Source: PFJX01 sp964542455 (GTDB lineage: Bacteria; Pseudomonadota; Gammaproteobacteria; Burkholderiales; Thiobacillaceae). From it: 64,000 nt of DNA. The notes below the pieces were generated by a model that saw only the letters and a list, made by a program, of their open reading frames with translations, was not told the DNA's origin and ran no database searches. Numbering within the stretch: the first letter of the stretch is position 1; each line of letters opens with the position of its first letter. The stretch covers positions 1 through 64,000 of the forward strand of contig CAZIUC010000014.1 of the NCBI GenBank assembly GCA_964542455.1. The letters run 5' to 3'. This document shows, piece after piece, positions 25,608-36,223 of this stretch. A program made the translations under genes and the position numbers.

Positions 25608-26063
25608 ATGGCCATGATCCCGCGTCTTTGCTTGTTTCTCTTTCTCCTCGGCGGCGCCTTCTCCGCCCAGGCCTTCAACTTCACCGACAGCAAAGGCAAG
25701 ACGCACACGCTGGAGCAATACAAGGGCAAGTGGGTGCTGGTGAACTTCTGGGCCACCTGGTGCCCGCCCTGCCTGGCGGAAATCCCCGACCTGGTCACCC
25801 TGCACGAAAACAAGAAGAACAACCTGGTCGTGATCGGCGTGGCGATGGATTACCGCGACCCCAAAGAGGTGTTGCAATACGCCGAACAAATGATGATTTC
25901 CTACCCGATGGTGCTGGGCGACTACAAACTCGCCAAGCAGGTCGGCGAGGTCAACGCTTTGCCCACCACTTACCTGTACAACCCGCAGGGCAAACAGGTG
26001 GCCTATAACGTCGGCGCCGTCACCCGCGACGCCATCGAACGCTATATCCGCAACAAGAAATAA
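25608..26063 (+). CDS. TlpA-like periplasmic thiol:disulfide oxidoreductase
   Basis: A 151-residue thioredoxin-fold protein with an N-terminal signal (MAMIPRLCLFLFLLGGAFSAQA) and the active site WCPPC (C52, C55) in VLVNFWATWCPPC, characteristic of TlpA/ResA proteins. The cis-proline is in ALPTTYLY. It reduces or isomerises periplasmic disulfides, for example during cytochrome c or oxidase maturation. ATG codons at 25608 and 25614 are both possible. The next gene, 10 nt downstream, also encodes a thioredoxin-fold protein. Confidence 0.88.
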   Translation: MAMIPRLCLFLFLLGGAFSAQAFNFTDSKGKTHTLEQYKGKWVLVNFWATWCPPCLAEIPDLVTLHENKKNNLVVIGVAMDYRDPKEVLQYAEQMMISYPMVLGDYKLAKQVGEVNALPTTYLYNPQGKQVAYNVGAVTRDAIERYIRNKK

Positions 26064-26073
26064 GGACACTCCC

Positions 26074-26589
26074 ATGCGCTGGCTCCTCCTCACGCTCGCC
26101 CTTATCCTGCCGACCCTGCCCGCCCTGGCAGAAGTGCGCGACCCGCAAAGTCACTTCTTCATGGCCAAGATGGGTGACTTCAAGGACGAACTCGGCACCG
26201 CCAAAAAGGAAGGCAAGGAGGGCGTGCTGATCATGTTCGAAATGGAAGAGTGCCCGTTCTGCGCGCGCATGAAGGGCACGGTGCTCAACCAGTCCGAAGT
26301 GCAGGACTGGTACCGCAAGCACTTCCTCATCTATGCCGTGGATGTCAAAGGCGGCACCGACATGACCGACTTCCAGGGCAACGCCACCACCGAAAAAGCC
26401 TTCGCCCTGGCCAACCGCGCGCGCGCCACCCCCACCTTCCTGTTCTTCGACCTGGAAGGCAACCCCATCACCCGCTTCACCGGCGCCACCCAGACCGCCG
26501 AGGAATTCATGCTGCTTGGCCGTTATGTGGTGGAAGGCGCCTACAAGGCCCAACCGTTCAACGTCTACAAGAAGGCCGCCAAACCATGA
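26074..26589 (+). CDS. Periplasmic thioredoxin-fold protein (CPFC active site, SoxW-like)
   Basis: A 171-residue secreted protein with signal peptide MRWLLLTLALILPTLPALA, active site C60-PFC-63 in FEMEECPFCARMKG and the cis-proline loop RATPTFLFFD. This arrangement resembles SoxW/thioredoxin_2 proteins that keep periplasmic partners reduced. It lies between the TlpA-like gene and the TolC-like gene, whose ATG overlaps its stop by 4 nt, so the redox and export genes form one operon. Confidence 0.82.
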   Translation: MRWLLLTLALILPTLPALAEVRDPQSHFFMAKMGDFKDELGTAKKEGKEGVLIMFEMEECPFCARMKGTVLNQSEVQDWYRKHFLIYAVDVKGGTDMTDFQGNATTEKAFALANRARATPTFLFFDLEGNPITRFTGATQTAEEFMLLGRYVVEGAYKAQPFNVYKKAAKP

Positions 26590-27866
26590 AATGCTGGTTG
26601 CCGCTTCTGGCATTCCTCGCCGGCGGTGCCCTGGCGGCAGAACCGGCACCGACCCTCACTCTGGAAGCCGTGCTGGGTGCCGCCGACGCGCCGCACCCCG
26701 ACCTCGACCTTGCCCGCGCGCAACAGGCCGGCGCCCAGGCGGAACAACAACTCGCCGCGAGTCTGAGTGACTTCCGGGTCACCCTCGAAGGCACGCTACG
26801 CACAGGACACAACCAGTTCTACAACAACCGTTTCCAGCCCGACCACCAGGCCCGCCTCAACGCCCGCAAGACTCTTTTCGATGCCGGCCGCCAGGACAGC
26901 GGTCTCGCCGCCGCGCGCGACGAAAGTGCCGCGCGCGAACTGCAACTGATCGACACTCGCGGCCAGCGCCGCCTCACCTTGATGGCGCGCTACTTCGACG
27001 CGCTCCTCGCCGACATGCAATACGCCGCCGACACCGAGTTCTTGGCAACCGCCTATGTGACGTGGGACAACGCCAAAGACCGCCAGGCACTGGGTCAGCT
27101 GGCGCAATGGGAGCTGGCCGAACTGGAATCGCGCTACCTCGACAGCCGCGCCCGGCGCAACGACGTGCTGCGTAAATTGCGCGACAAGCGCATGCAACTC
27201 GCCATTGCCCTCAACCGCTCGGAACCCGTGCGGGAAGACCTGGTCGACCCCAAACTCAGCGGCAACGAACGCGAGCTACCGGAACTGGCGCCACTGCTCG
27301 ACACCATGCTCGCGCACAACCCCCGCCTGCTGGCACAGAAGCAATTACTCACCGCCACACAAAGCCGCATCGAAGGTGTGCGCGCCGACAACCGACCCAG
27401 CCTTGAATTCGAAGCCGAAGCCGCCGCCTGGAGTCGTGACTCCAGCACCCGCGACGACCTCCGCGCCGGCCTCAACTTCGTCTGGCCGCTATGGCAAGGC
27501 GGCCGCGTCGATGCCCGCATGGCGCGCGAACAAGCCACCTTCATGGAACGCCAGGCACAGCACGACAAACTGCAGCAGGAACTGCGTCAGACCCTGGCCG
27601 ACACCTGGGAAGAAATCCACTACCTGCGCGACAGCGCGCGCAACAGCAGCGCGGCCAACGCGCTCTACCGCGACCTTGCCCTGGAAAAAGCGCGCGCCGA
27701 ATACGAACTGGAACTGAAAACCAACCTGGGCAGCAGCATGGCCGAAACCCAGTCCGCCCGGCTGCAAAAACGCGCCGTCGAATACCGCCTGGCACTCGCC
27801 CTCGCGCGTCTGGAAGCCCTGCTGGGCGTGCCGCTGGATACAGTGAAAGTGGAGGAAAAGAAATGA
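26586..27866 (+). CDS. TolC-family outer-membrane efflux protein
   Basis: A 426-residue protein with signal peptide MKCWLPLLAFLAGGALA and the TolC pattern of two homologous halves of long amphipathic helices and short beta strands (for example NQFYNNRFQPDHQARLNARKTLFDAGRQ and LRAGLNFVWPLWQGGRVDARMAREQA). It should form the trimeric exit duct of an export system. The start overlaps the SoxW-like stop, and its stop overlaps the fusion-protein start. Confidence 0.88.
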   Translation: MKCWLPLLAFLAGGALAAEPAPTLTLEAVLGAADAPHPDLDLARAQQAGAQAEQQLAASLSDFRVTLEGTLRTGHNQFYNNRFQPDHQARLNARKTLFDAGRQDSGLAAARDESAARELQLIDTRGQRRLTLMARYFDALLADMQYAADTEFLATAYVTWDNAKDRQALGQLAQWELAELESRYLDSRARRNDVLRKLRDKRMQLAIALNRSEPVREDLVDPKLSGNERELPELAPLLDTMLAHNPRLLAQKQLLTATQSRIEGVRADNRPSLEFEAEAAAWSRDSSTRDDLRAGLNFVWPLWQGGRVDARMAREQATFMERQAQHDKLQQELRQTLADTWEEIHYLRDSARNSSAANALYRDLALEKARAEYELELKTNLGSSMAETQSARLQKRAVEYRLALALARLEALLGVPLDTVKVEEKK

Positions 27867-28609
27867 TGTTTCGCACCCTGTTACTGGCCCTGATCGCGGG
27901 CAACGCTCTCGCCGCGGCCGATGTTGCAACACTCCCCGCCATACTCGACTGGTCCGGCCGTGTCAGCCTCACCCTGCCGGTCGCCGGCGTGATCGAACAG
28001 GTCAACGTCCAGGCCGGCCAGACGGTGAAGAAGGATGAACTGCTCGCCGCCCTCAACCCCACCCTGTTCAAGGCCGGCATCGCGGAAACGCGCGCCGACC
28101 TCGACCGTCTCACCCAGGAAGAAGCCGACGCCAGCCGCGACCTTGACCGGGTCAAGGAGCTCTACGCGCGCACCGTCTCCTCCACCACCGAACTCGACGC
28201 CGCCAAACTGCGCTACGCCCGCGCCCAGGCCGGGCTGGCCGCCGCCCAGGCGCGGGTGGAAAAATCTCGCCGCCTGCTCGCCGAATCGGAACTGCGCGCG
28301 CCTTTCGATGCCGTCATCCTGGCCCGCCACGGCGAACCCGGTCTGGTCATCACTTCCCCCTGCCAACCCGCCGCCGTCGTCAGCATCGCCCGCGCCGACG
28401 AATGGCTGGCGCGCGCCTCCATCGAAGCCGCGCAAGCCGCCAACCTGCGTCTCGGCGAAGAAACCAGCGTGCGGATCGCCGGCCAGACCGTCAAAGGCCG
28501 CATCCGCGCTCTCACCGCGCAACCGGAAGGCCGCATCCTCCTCGACGTCGCCCTCCCGCGCGCGCCTGGCACCTGGGCTGGACAGCCCGCCGGCATTCAC
28601 CTGCCCTGA
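27863..28609 (+). CDS. Periplasmic membrane-fusion (HlyD/RND adaptor) protein
   Basis: A 248-residue adaptor with signal peptide MMFRTLLLALIAGNALA, a biotinyl-lipoyl half-motif VSLTLPVAGVIEQVNVQAGQ, a helical hairpin (about 70-140, rich in Ala/Arg/Glu), the second lipoyl half AESELRAPFDAVILARHGEPGLV, and a beta-barrel domain. It is shorter than most RND adaptors (usually 350-400) and lacks the membrane-proximal domain. It is coupled to the TolC gene, but no inner-membrane pump follows. Confidence 0.85.
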   Translation: MMFRTLLLALIAGNALAAADVATLPAILDWSGRVSLTLPVAGVIEQVNVQAGQTVKKDELLAALNPTLFKAGIAETRADLDRLTQEEADASRDLDRVKELYARTVSSTTELDAAKLRYARAQAGLAAAQARVEKSRRLLAESELRAPFDAVILARHGEPGLVITSPCQPAAVVSIARADEWLARASIEAAQAANLRLGEETSVRIAGQTVKGRIRALTAQPEGRILLDVALPRAPGTWAGQPAGIHLP

Positions 28610-28657
28610 GTCGCGTCCGCCGGCGCCGCGCGATCCAGCCGCGAGACGACCGGGGGA

Positions 28658-29074
28658 TTACACGGCGCGATTCGCCCTGCCCGCCCGAAACGCCGCCAAC
28701 AAGGCTGCCTTGAGGTCTGAATGGCCATCCAGATCGCGCACCCCCAGCGTCCGCTCCGCGATTTCTCTGACGACTTGCAAATCCTGTTCCTCGCGCCAGT
28801 CAAGCTCGAAGCGCGTCCAGTCGAAGCCACCGTCATGGCAGCTTTGCGCCGCGACCCCGGTGGCATCGGAGAACACGATCTCGTGCGACTCCATCACTTC
28901 ATAAAGGTAGGAATAAGGATCGATCCCGCCGGCCCTGGCCAGGAACAGATGGAAATTGGGTGCCTCGCCGACTTCTCCGACACAGCGATCCAGGTCGATG
29001 CTGGCATCGAGCTCATAAGCCTCGGCCTTGAACGAGAAGGCCAGGCGAGCGCGGACAGTGCTGTTGCTGTTCAT
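28658..29074 (-). CDS. Conserved-looking hypothetical protein, 138 residues
   Basis: A soluble 138-residue acidic protein beginning MNSNSTVRARLAFSFKAEAYEL, with no signal or membrane segment. It contains an aromatic-rich centre (DPYSYLYEVMESHEIVFSD and FDWTRFELDW). I do not recognise the family. Codon use matches the neighbouring genes, so the frame is likely real. It is convergent with the fusion-protein gene. Confidence 0.65.
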   Translation of the reverse strand: MNSNSTVRARLAFSFKAEAYELDASIDLDRCVGEVGEAPNFHLFLARAGGIDPYSYLYEVMESHEIVFSDATGVAAQSCHDGGFDWTRFELDWREEQDLQVVREIAERTLGVRDLDGHSDLKAALLAAFRAGRANRAV

Positions 29075-29174
29075 ATATGAGCCATAAGCGTGAAGAGTCG
29101 TGATTATCCCGGATTGCCATAGGAGGCGTGGGGCGTTGATGTTTTACGACCCTCGCTCACCTCGCCCGTTCAAC

Positions 29175-29283
29175 CTAGAAACCTCAGTTGAACGCGCCCG
29201 ATCGGTGAGCGCCATCGGAGGCGCTAACGCCAGCACCCATGCGGCCACACAAGGGATAAGGATCGGTCAACTGAGGTTTCTAG
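29175..29283. repeat. 109-bp MITE-like element with 17-bp perfect terminal inverted repeats
   Basis: CTAGAAACCTCAGTTGA (29175-29191) is repeated as its exact reverse complement at 29267-29283, with 75 bp between. No coding frame lies inside. The right end abuts the stop of the glucanotransferase gene (29286). The structure fits a miniature inverted-repeat transposable element; as RNA it would also form a hairpin. Confidence 0.6.
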
Positions 29284-29285
29284 AT

Positions 29286-31226
29286 TCAATCGATGCGCCA
29301 GCCCGCGCGAGCCTCCAATCTGGCGATGAGTTCCGAACTGGCGCGGGCAATTTCCGGGCGGGCGCGCAAGGCCAGCGCTAGCGTCGCGTGGAGATTGAGC
29401 GCTTCACCCCGCCTCCTATCTTCTTCATGGCGGCGGGCAAAGTCCGGTGGCACCCGCGTGATCCAGTTGTTCTCGGTCACTGTGCCCGGCACGTTGTAGC
29501 TCTCCTCCAGCCCGAACAGGTCGGCGAAGAACAACATGACGTGGCGAACGGGGCTCAGGAACAGGTCCGCCACCTTGGCGTGGACCAGCTTACGGTAGTC
29601 GGCGGCCAGAACGGCGGCCAGGGGCTCGGGGGCATCCGGGCGCAATCGACGCGCGAGATAGGCCGCCTGCCGACTTCCTTCTTCCCGTCCCCGCCAGCCT
29701 TTTGCCAGGCACCAGAGCGACGGCGTGTCGTGGTTGCCCACCATGATCCAGTCCTCGGGCCGCGCGTTCTCGCCGCGATAGACATCCCGGGGATCGTCCA
29801 GATTGGCCTTCTGGGTCACTCGAAAGCGGCCCAGGCCGTGCTGCAACCGTACCCGCCGCAGCGGCAGCGGCTCGGTAGAGAGCACCTCGCACAGGATGTC
29901 CTCGCGGCGGCGGCCGTGGGTGCTCACCTGAGCCATGAGGGCATCCACGATCAACGCGTAGCGGCCCTCCTGCTCGGGGTCGAGTTCTCGCTCCCAATCT
30001 TCCGCATAACGCGGCCGTGTGCGGTCGATCTGCTCCGGCCGCGCGATGGCGTGACGAGCAAGCCCGGGATGGTCGGGCAGGTCAGGTGAAGCGAACAGCC
30101 GTGCCCCGTTCTGCACCGCGTGATACGGGTCAGGGTCGTCAGCCCGATAGACCCAAGGGCAAACCAGGCCGTGCGGATGATCCAGACGCAAGCCGTCGAA
30201 CTCCGCGAGCATCTTGCCCAGGCGCTCGGCGACGAAATCGAGCACCGGGCCGGTGCCGCCATCGGCGTCAAGATAACGCGCCGGGTCCAGCACCTGGTAG
30301 TTCCATGGCTGGCCCTCGATATTGGTGCGACTGGGCGGCGCGCCCATGTAGTAGTCATGCAGCAGCAACGCCTGCCGACTCCAGGCATCGCGCTGAGAAA
30401 AACCCACCTGCACATCGCCGTACACCTTCAGCCCCAACGCCCGCATGCGGCCAAGAAAGGCCCGATGCTGTTCCAGCAGGATGAGCTGGACCAAGGCGTA
30501 GCGTTCCATGAGGCCGCCATATTTCAACTGCAAAGCCTGCCGCCGATCCTCGCAGGCCGCCGCGACCGCGGCCGGTGGGTCGGGCAACAGCCGATCCAGA
30601 CCGCCCTCACCCGTTTGCGGCCATTGCCGCCAGGGCAGGTGTCCGTGTTCCAGGCAAAGCGCCTCATACAGGGCGTCGTCACGCAACCAGCGGTTGTTTT
30701 GCCAGAGGGCGGCAAGCGCCATACTCAATCGCGCCGCTTCGGGCTCACCGTGCTGGCGCGCCACGCTGAAACGTTGATGGATCTCGTCCAGCGCATGCTC
30801 ATAGGCGTCGAAAGCGTAAGCGTAGGCCACCCCGCACCCGTCGGGACGCGGATTGCCGGCGACCGCCGCGCGCCAGGTGTCTTCGCTCAACAAACCACCC
30901 CACTCGGCATCGTGAGCGAGGGCGCCCAGGTCCAGGGAAAGGAAATTGCGGGAGAACAGCGTGCCGTCGTAGGGCGAGGGATTGACCGGAGAGGTCTGCC
31001 CCTGCGGGCCCAGTTGCAGCCCGGTGAAGCCCAGGGAACGAGCGAAACCGGCCAGCGCCAGACCACCCGAACCATAGGGACTGCCACGCCCGCAGTCCTC
31101 GCCCGCCACACCGGGAAAGCTGGCATCGTGTACCGCCAGAAGAAAATCCGACTTGCCCAGCAGGGCCAGCGCTTCGACCAGATCGGGGTCGGGCTGTGAG
31201 GGCATTAATCTTGGCGAATCGATCAT
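29286..31226 (-). CDS. malQ: GH77 4-alpha-glucanotransferase (amylomaltase), standalone
   Basis: A 646-residue GH77 enzyme that transfers maltooligosaccharide segments between alpha-glucans. The catalytic region is visible in FDGLRLDHPHGLVCPWVYR (nucleophile aspartate), in DILCEVLSTEP, where the acid/base glutamate lies, and in the transition-state aspartate VGNHDTPSLW. The GH77 end YNVPGTVTENNWITRVPPDF is clear. The start at 31226 gives MIDSPRLM; an ATG at 31205 is an alternative. A second, quite different MalQ domain is fused to TreY at 45122. It is transcribed away from the glg/tre operon. Confidence 0.88.
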   Translation of the reverse strand: MIDSPRLMPSQPDPDLVEALALLGKSDFLLAVHDASFPGVAGEDCGRGSPYGSGGLALAGFARSLGFTGLQLGPQGQTSPVNPSPYDGTLFSRNFLSLDLGALAHDAEWGGLLSEDTWRAAVAGNPRPDGCGVAYAYAFDAYEHALDEIHQRFSVARQHGEPEAARLSMALAALWQNNRWLRDDALYEALCLEHGHLPWRQWPQTGEGGLDRLLPDPPAAVAAACEDRRQALQLKYGGLMERYALVQLILLEQHRAFLGRMRALGLKVYGDVQVGFSQRDAWSRQALLLHDYYMGAPPSRTNIEGQPWNYQVLDPARYLDADGGTGPVLDFVAERLGKMLAEFDGLRLDHPHGLVCPWVYRADDPDPYHAVQNGARLFASPDLPDHPGLARHAIARPEQIDRTRPRYAEDWERELDPEQEGRYALIVDALMAQVSTHGRRREDILCEVLSTEPLPLRRVRLQHGLGRFRVTQKANLDDPRDVYRGENARPEDWIMVGNHDTPSLWCLAKGWRGREEGSRQAAYLARRLRPDAPEPLAAVLAADYRKLVHAKVADLFLSPVRHVMLFFADLFGLEESYNVPGTVTENNWITRVPPDFARRHEEDRRRGEALNLHATLALALRARPEIARASSELIARLEARAGWRID

Positions 31227-31312
31227 CAGAAGTACTGTCGGTAAGTTTTTCCCACCTTACACCAAGCTCGTTTCCGGGATTGCCGGATGGATGGTTTGTA
31301 GGACGTGGTTAC

Positions 31313-31383
31313 CGTAGGGTAGGGGCTTCATCAGAGCGCGGCGAACCGCATCAAGTGGGTCGCATTGCATGGCGCGGTTCGCC
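31313..31383. repeat. Dispersed repeat: GGGTAGGGGCTTCATCAG motif plus inverted repeat
   Basis: The 18-bp motif (about 31316-31333) is followed by arms GGCGAACCGC (31340-31349) and GCGGTTCGCC (31374-31383). The same motif lies next to a different inverted repeat at about 61003-61063 and, on the other strand, at about 55998-56015. All copies are intergenic. Confidence 0.6.
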
Positions 31384-31481
31384 GAGTTCACCACACCCTA
31401 CGTCCTGTTGGGGCATGCTTGTGTCCTCGCGTTTGAACGTGACGACTACTAGATAAGCGCGCTTCACCGCGAGACCCCTTC

Positions 31482-31997
31482 CTACCGGCGCGGCTCGCTC
31501 ATGAGTGCCAGCACTGACGTCACCCCCTTGAGCAAACCTTCCAGATCCGTTTTCGGCAAATCCTGTAGTGCGCGGCGCAAGCGGCCCTGCATGGGGCCGG
31601 GGATATTCTTGACCAGTTCGAGGCCGAGGTCGGTGAGATAAAGACGCACCACGCGGTTGTCCGTGTCGCGCCGCTCTCTGCGCACCAATCCATGCGTCTC
31701 AAGTTTGTCGAGCAGGTTGCTGGCGGTGGAGGGGTGGAGGTGCTGCCCCTCGGCAAGTTCGGTGACGCGCAGGCCGGGTTGTACGTAAACCTGCCATAGC
31801 GCCCAGACCTGGGAGCCGCTCAAGCCGTGACTGACATCGATGTTCTGCATGCCGGACTGAACCGTGCGAACCAATTGCAGGAGCTTGCCGAAAACCACCT
31901 CGGCAGGCACCACATCCAGCTCTGATTCAGCCGGCTGAGCGCTGGCGGCGGAGCTTTCGGTCACTTCCCCGCCCTTCTTTCCGCTTCCTTTACCCAC
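31482..31997 (-). CDS. MarR-family transcriptional regulator
   Basis: A 171-residue regulator with a 30-residue Ser/Ala/Glu-rich N-terminal tail, then the MarR winged helix: LSGSQVWALWQV, LRVTELAEGQHLHPSTASNLLDKLETHGLVRRERRDTDNRVVRLYLT (recognition helix and wing), and C-terminal dimerisation helices. It is divergent from glgB across 270 bp of AT-rich DNA containing several TTTG/CAAA palindromes, one inside its own promoter spacer. Self-repression and control of the glycogen/trehalose operon are therefore likely. The ligand is unknown. Confidence 0.9.
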   Translation of the reverse strand: MGKGSGKKGGEVTESSAASAQPAESELDVVPAEVVFGKLLQLVRTVQSGMQNIDVSHGLSGSQVWALWQVYVQPGLRVTELAEGQHLHPSTASNLLDKLETHGLVRRERRDTDNRVVRLYLTDLGLELVKNIPGPMQGRLRRALQDLPKTDLEGLLKGVTSVLALMSEPRR

Positions 31998-32045
31998 CGT
32001 TGTTTGCTCCTGTAACTTGCCGGGAAATAGATATTGTGTAAAGAT

Positions 32046-32100
32046 GTTTTACGCAAAACGATTTTGTGGCAAATATTATTTTGTACAAATATAAAGTCAA
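32046..32100 (-). promoter_or_regulatory. marR promoter with palindromic operator candidates
   Basis: On the minus strand TTGACT (32095-32100), a 16-bp spacer and TAATAT (32073-32078) form a good promoter for the MarR gene. The palindrome TTTGTACAAA (32080-32089) lies inside the spacer. TTTG-TGG-CAAA (32063-32073) and GTTTT-N4-AAAAC (32046-32059) lie just downstream. The region is strikingly AT-rich compared with its surroundings. Binding of the MarR protein here is inference. Confidence 0.65.
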
Positions 32101-32267
32101 TACTTTTTTTGCACGCCAGTGAACCACGATGGGATGGCCTCGCAACGCTCTCCCCAAGCGCGGTGGCCCAGCGCATTGCGCGCACCACAATTTCACCGCC
32201 CGTTGCCGATGGAAAGCACAGTCGACACACTCGCCGATAGGCGTAAAACAGCCCAGGAGGTTCTTCA

Positions 32268-34195
<1,928 letters not shown>

Positions 34196-34199
<4 letters not shown>

Positions 34200-36211
34200 A
34201 GAAACGCACTCTGCAAGGTTCAACGCCACCCCAAGCCGACCGCGCCCGCGCGGTGATCGAGCGGGTCAGCCCCGAGATCGACGCCGGCCGTTTCCCGATC
34301 AAGCGCGTCGTCGACGAGGAAGTCGTCGTCGAGGCGGACGTCTTCACCGATGGCCACGACCAGTTGCGCGCCCTGCTGCGGCATCGACCGGCCGGCGCCA
34401 AGACCTGGAACGAAGTGGCGATGACCGCCAGCGGCAACGACCGCTGGCGGGGCGTCTTCCTGGTCGGCGCCCTCGGCCGCCACGAATACAGCGTCATCGC
34501 CTGGGTGGATCGCTTTCTTACTTGGCGCCACGACCTCGCCCGACGTCAGGACGCGGAGGACATCGGCGTGGCGCTACGCATCGGCGCCGAGTTGCTGGAA
34601 GCGGCCGCCACACGCGCCAGCGGCGATGATCGAAAGTCCCTCAAGACGACCGCCGCCGAGTTGCTCGCCGCCGCGCCCGAGGCCGGCCAGGTCCTGGCGC
34701 AAAGCGACAGTCTGGCCGCCCTGATGGCCACGCATGGCGAGCGGCTGTTCGTGACGGAATACGACCGCGTGTTGGAAGTGGTGGTTGACGGCGTGCGTTC
34801 GCGTTTTTCTTCCTGGTACGAACTGTTTCCCCGCTCCTGCGGCGAGGGTGATAAACACGAAACCACGCACGGCACCTTCGCCGATGTCGAGAAGCGGCTG
34901 CCGGAAATCGCCGCGATGGGCTTCGACGTGCTCTATCTGCCGCCCATCCACCCGATCGGCCGCACCTTCCGCAAGGGCCCGAACAACAGCCTAACAGCCG
35001 GCCCGAACGATCCCGGCAGCCCCTGGGCCATCGGCGCCGCCGAAGGCGGCCACCGCGACATCCACCCACAACTGGGTAGCGCCGAGGATTTTCGCCACCT
35101 GGTCGGCGAGGCCCGCGACCGCGGCCTGGAAGTCGCCATGGACATCGCCTTCCAGTGCGCGCCGGACCACCCCTACGTGAAGGAACACCCGGAGTGGTTC
35201 CGCCACCGTCCCGACGGCAGCATCCAGTACGCGGAAAACCCGCCGAAGAAGTACCAGGACATCTATCCCTTCGATTTCGAGTGCGCCGACAGCGACGCGC
35301 TGTGGCAAGAACTCAAGGGCGTGGTCGACCACTGGATCGGCGAGGGCGTGCGCATCTTCCGCATCGACAATCCGCACACCAAGCCCTTCCCCTTCTGGGA
35401 ATGGCTGATCAACGGCGTCAAGGCGGAACACCCGGATGTCATCTTCCTGGCCGAGGCTTTCACCCGGCCCAGGATCATGCACCGCCTGGCGAAGCTCGGT
35501 TTCACCCAGTCCTATACCTACTTCACCTGGCGCAACACCCGGAAGGAGCTGACGGACTACTTCACCGAACTCGCCCGCCACGACTCGCGCGAGTACTTCC
35601 GCCCCAACCTCTGGCCCAATACCCCGGACATCCTGCCCGAGTTCCTGCAATACGGCGGCCGCCCCGGCTTCCTGCTGCGGGTGGCGCTGGCCGCGACCCT
35701 GGGCGCCAACTACGGTATCTACGGCCCGGCCTATGAGTTGATGGAAAGCGAACCACAAAGACCAGGCGGCGAGGAATACCTGGATTCCGAGAAATACCAA
35801 CTGCGCCAGCGCGACCTGAACCGCCCGGACAGCCTGCGCGACTACATCGCCCGCCTCAACCGCGTCCGCCGCGAGAACCCCGCCCTGCACTCGGACTGGA
35901 GCCTGGCCTTCCACGAGATCGACAACCCGTTGATGCTTTGCTACAGCAAGAGCGCCGGCGACGACACCCTGGTGATGGTCGCCAACCTCGACCCGCACAA
36001 TATCCAGGCCGGCTGGATCGACTTGCCGCTAGACGACCTCGGCCTGGCCGATGGCACCCCCTTCCAGGCGCACGACCTGCTGTCCGGCGCCCGTTTCCTC
36101 TGGCAGGGCGCGCGCAACTTCGTCCGCCTCGACCCCCAGGCCTCGCCGGTGCATATCCTGCGGCTGCGCCGCCGCCTGCGCAGCGAACGCGACTTCGATT
36201 ACTTCCTTTAA
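34196..36211 (+). CDS. glgE: Alpha-1,4-glucan:maltose-1-phosphate maltosyltransferase GlgE
   Basis: A 671-residue GH13_3 enzyme that extends alpha-glucans with maltosyl units from maltose-1-phosphate. The N-terminal domain (about 1-200) is followed by the barrel with SSWYELFPRS, LYLPPIHPIGRTFRKGPNN, nucleophile D391 in IFRIDNPHTKP, acid/base E420 in IFLAEAFTRP, and QSYTYFTWRNT, all characteristic of GlgE. It is translationally coupled to glgB and lies 12 nt before the TreS-maltokinase gene that makes its substrate. Confidence 0.96.
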
Positions 36212-36223
36212 GCAGAGAGCAAG

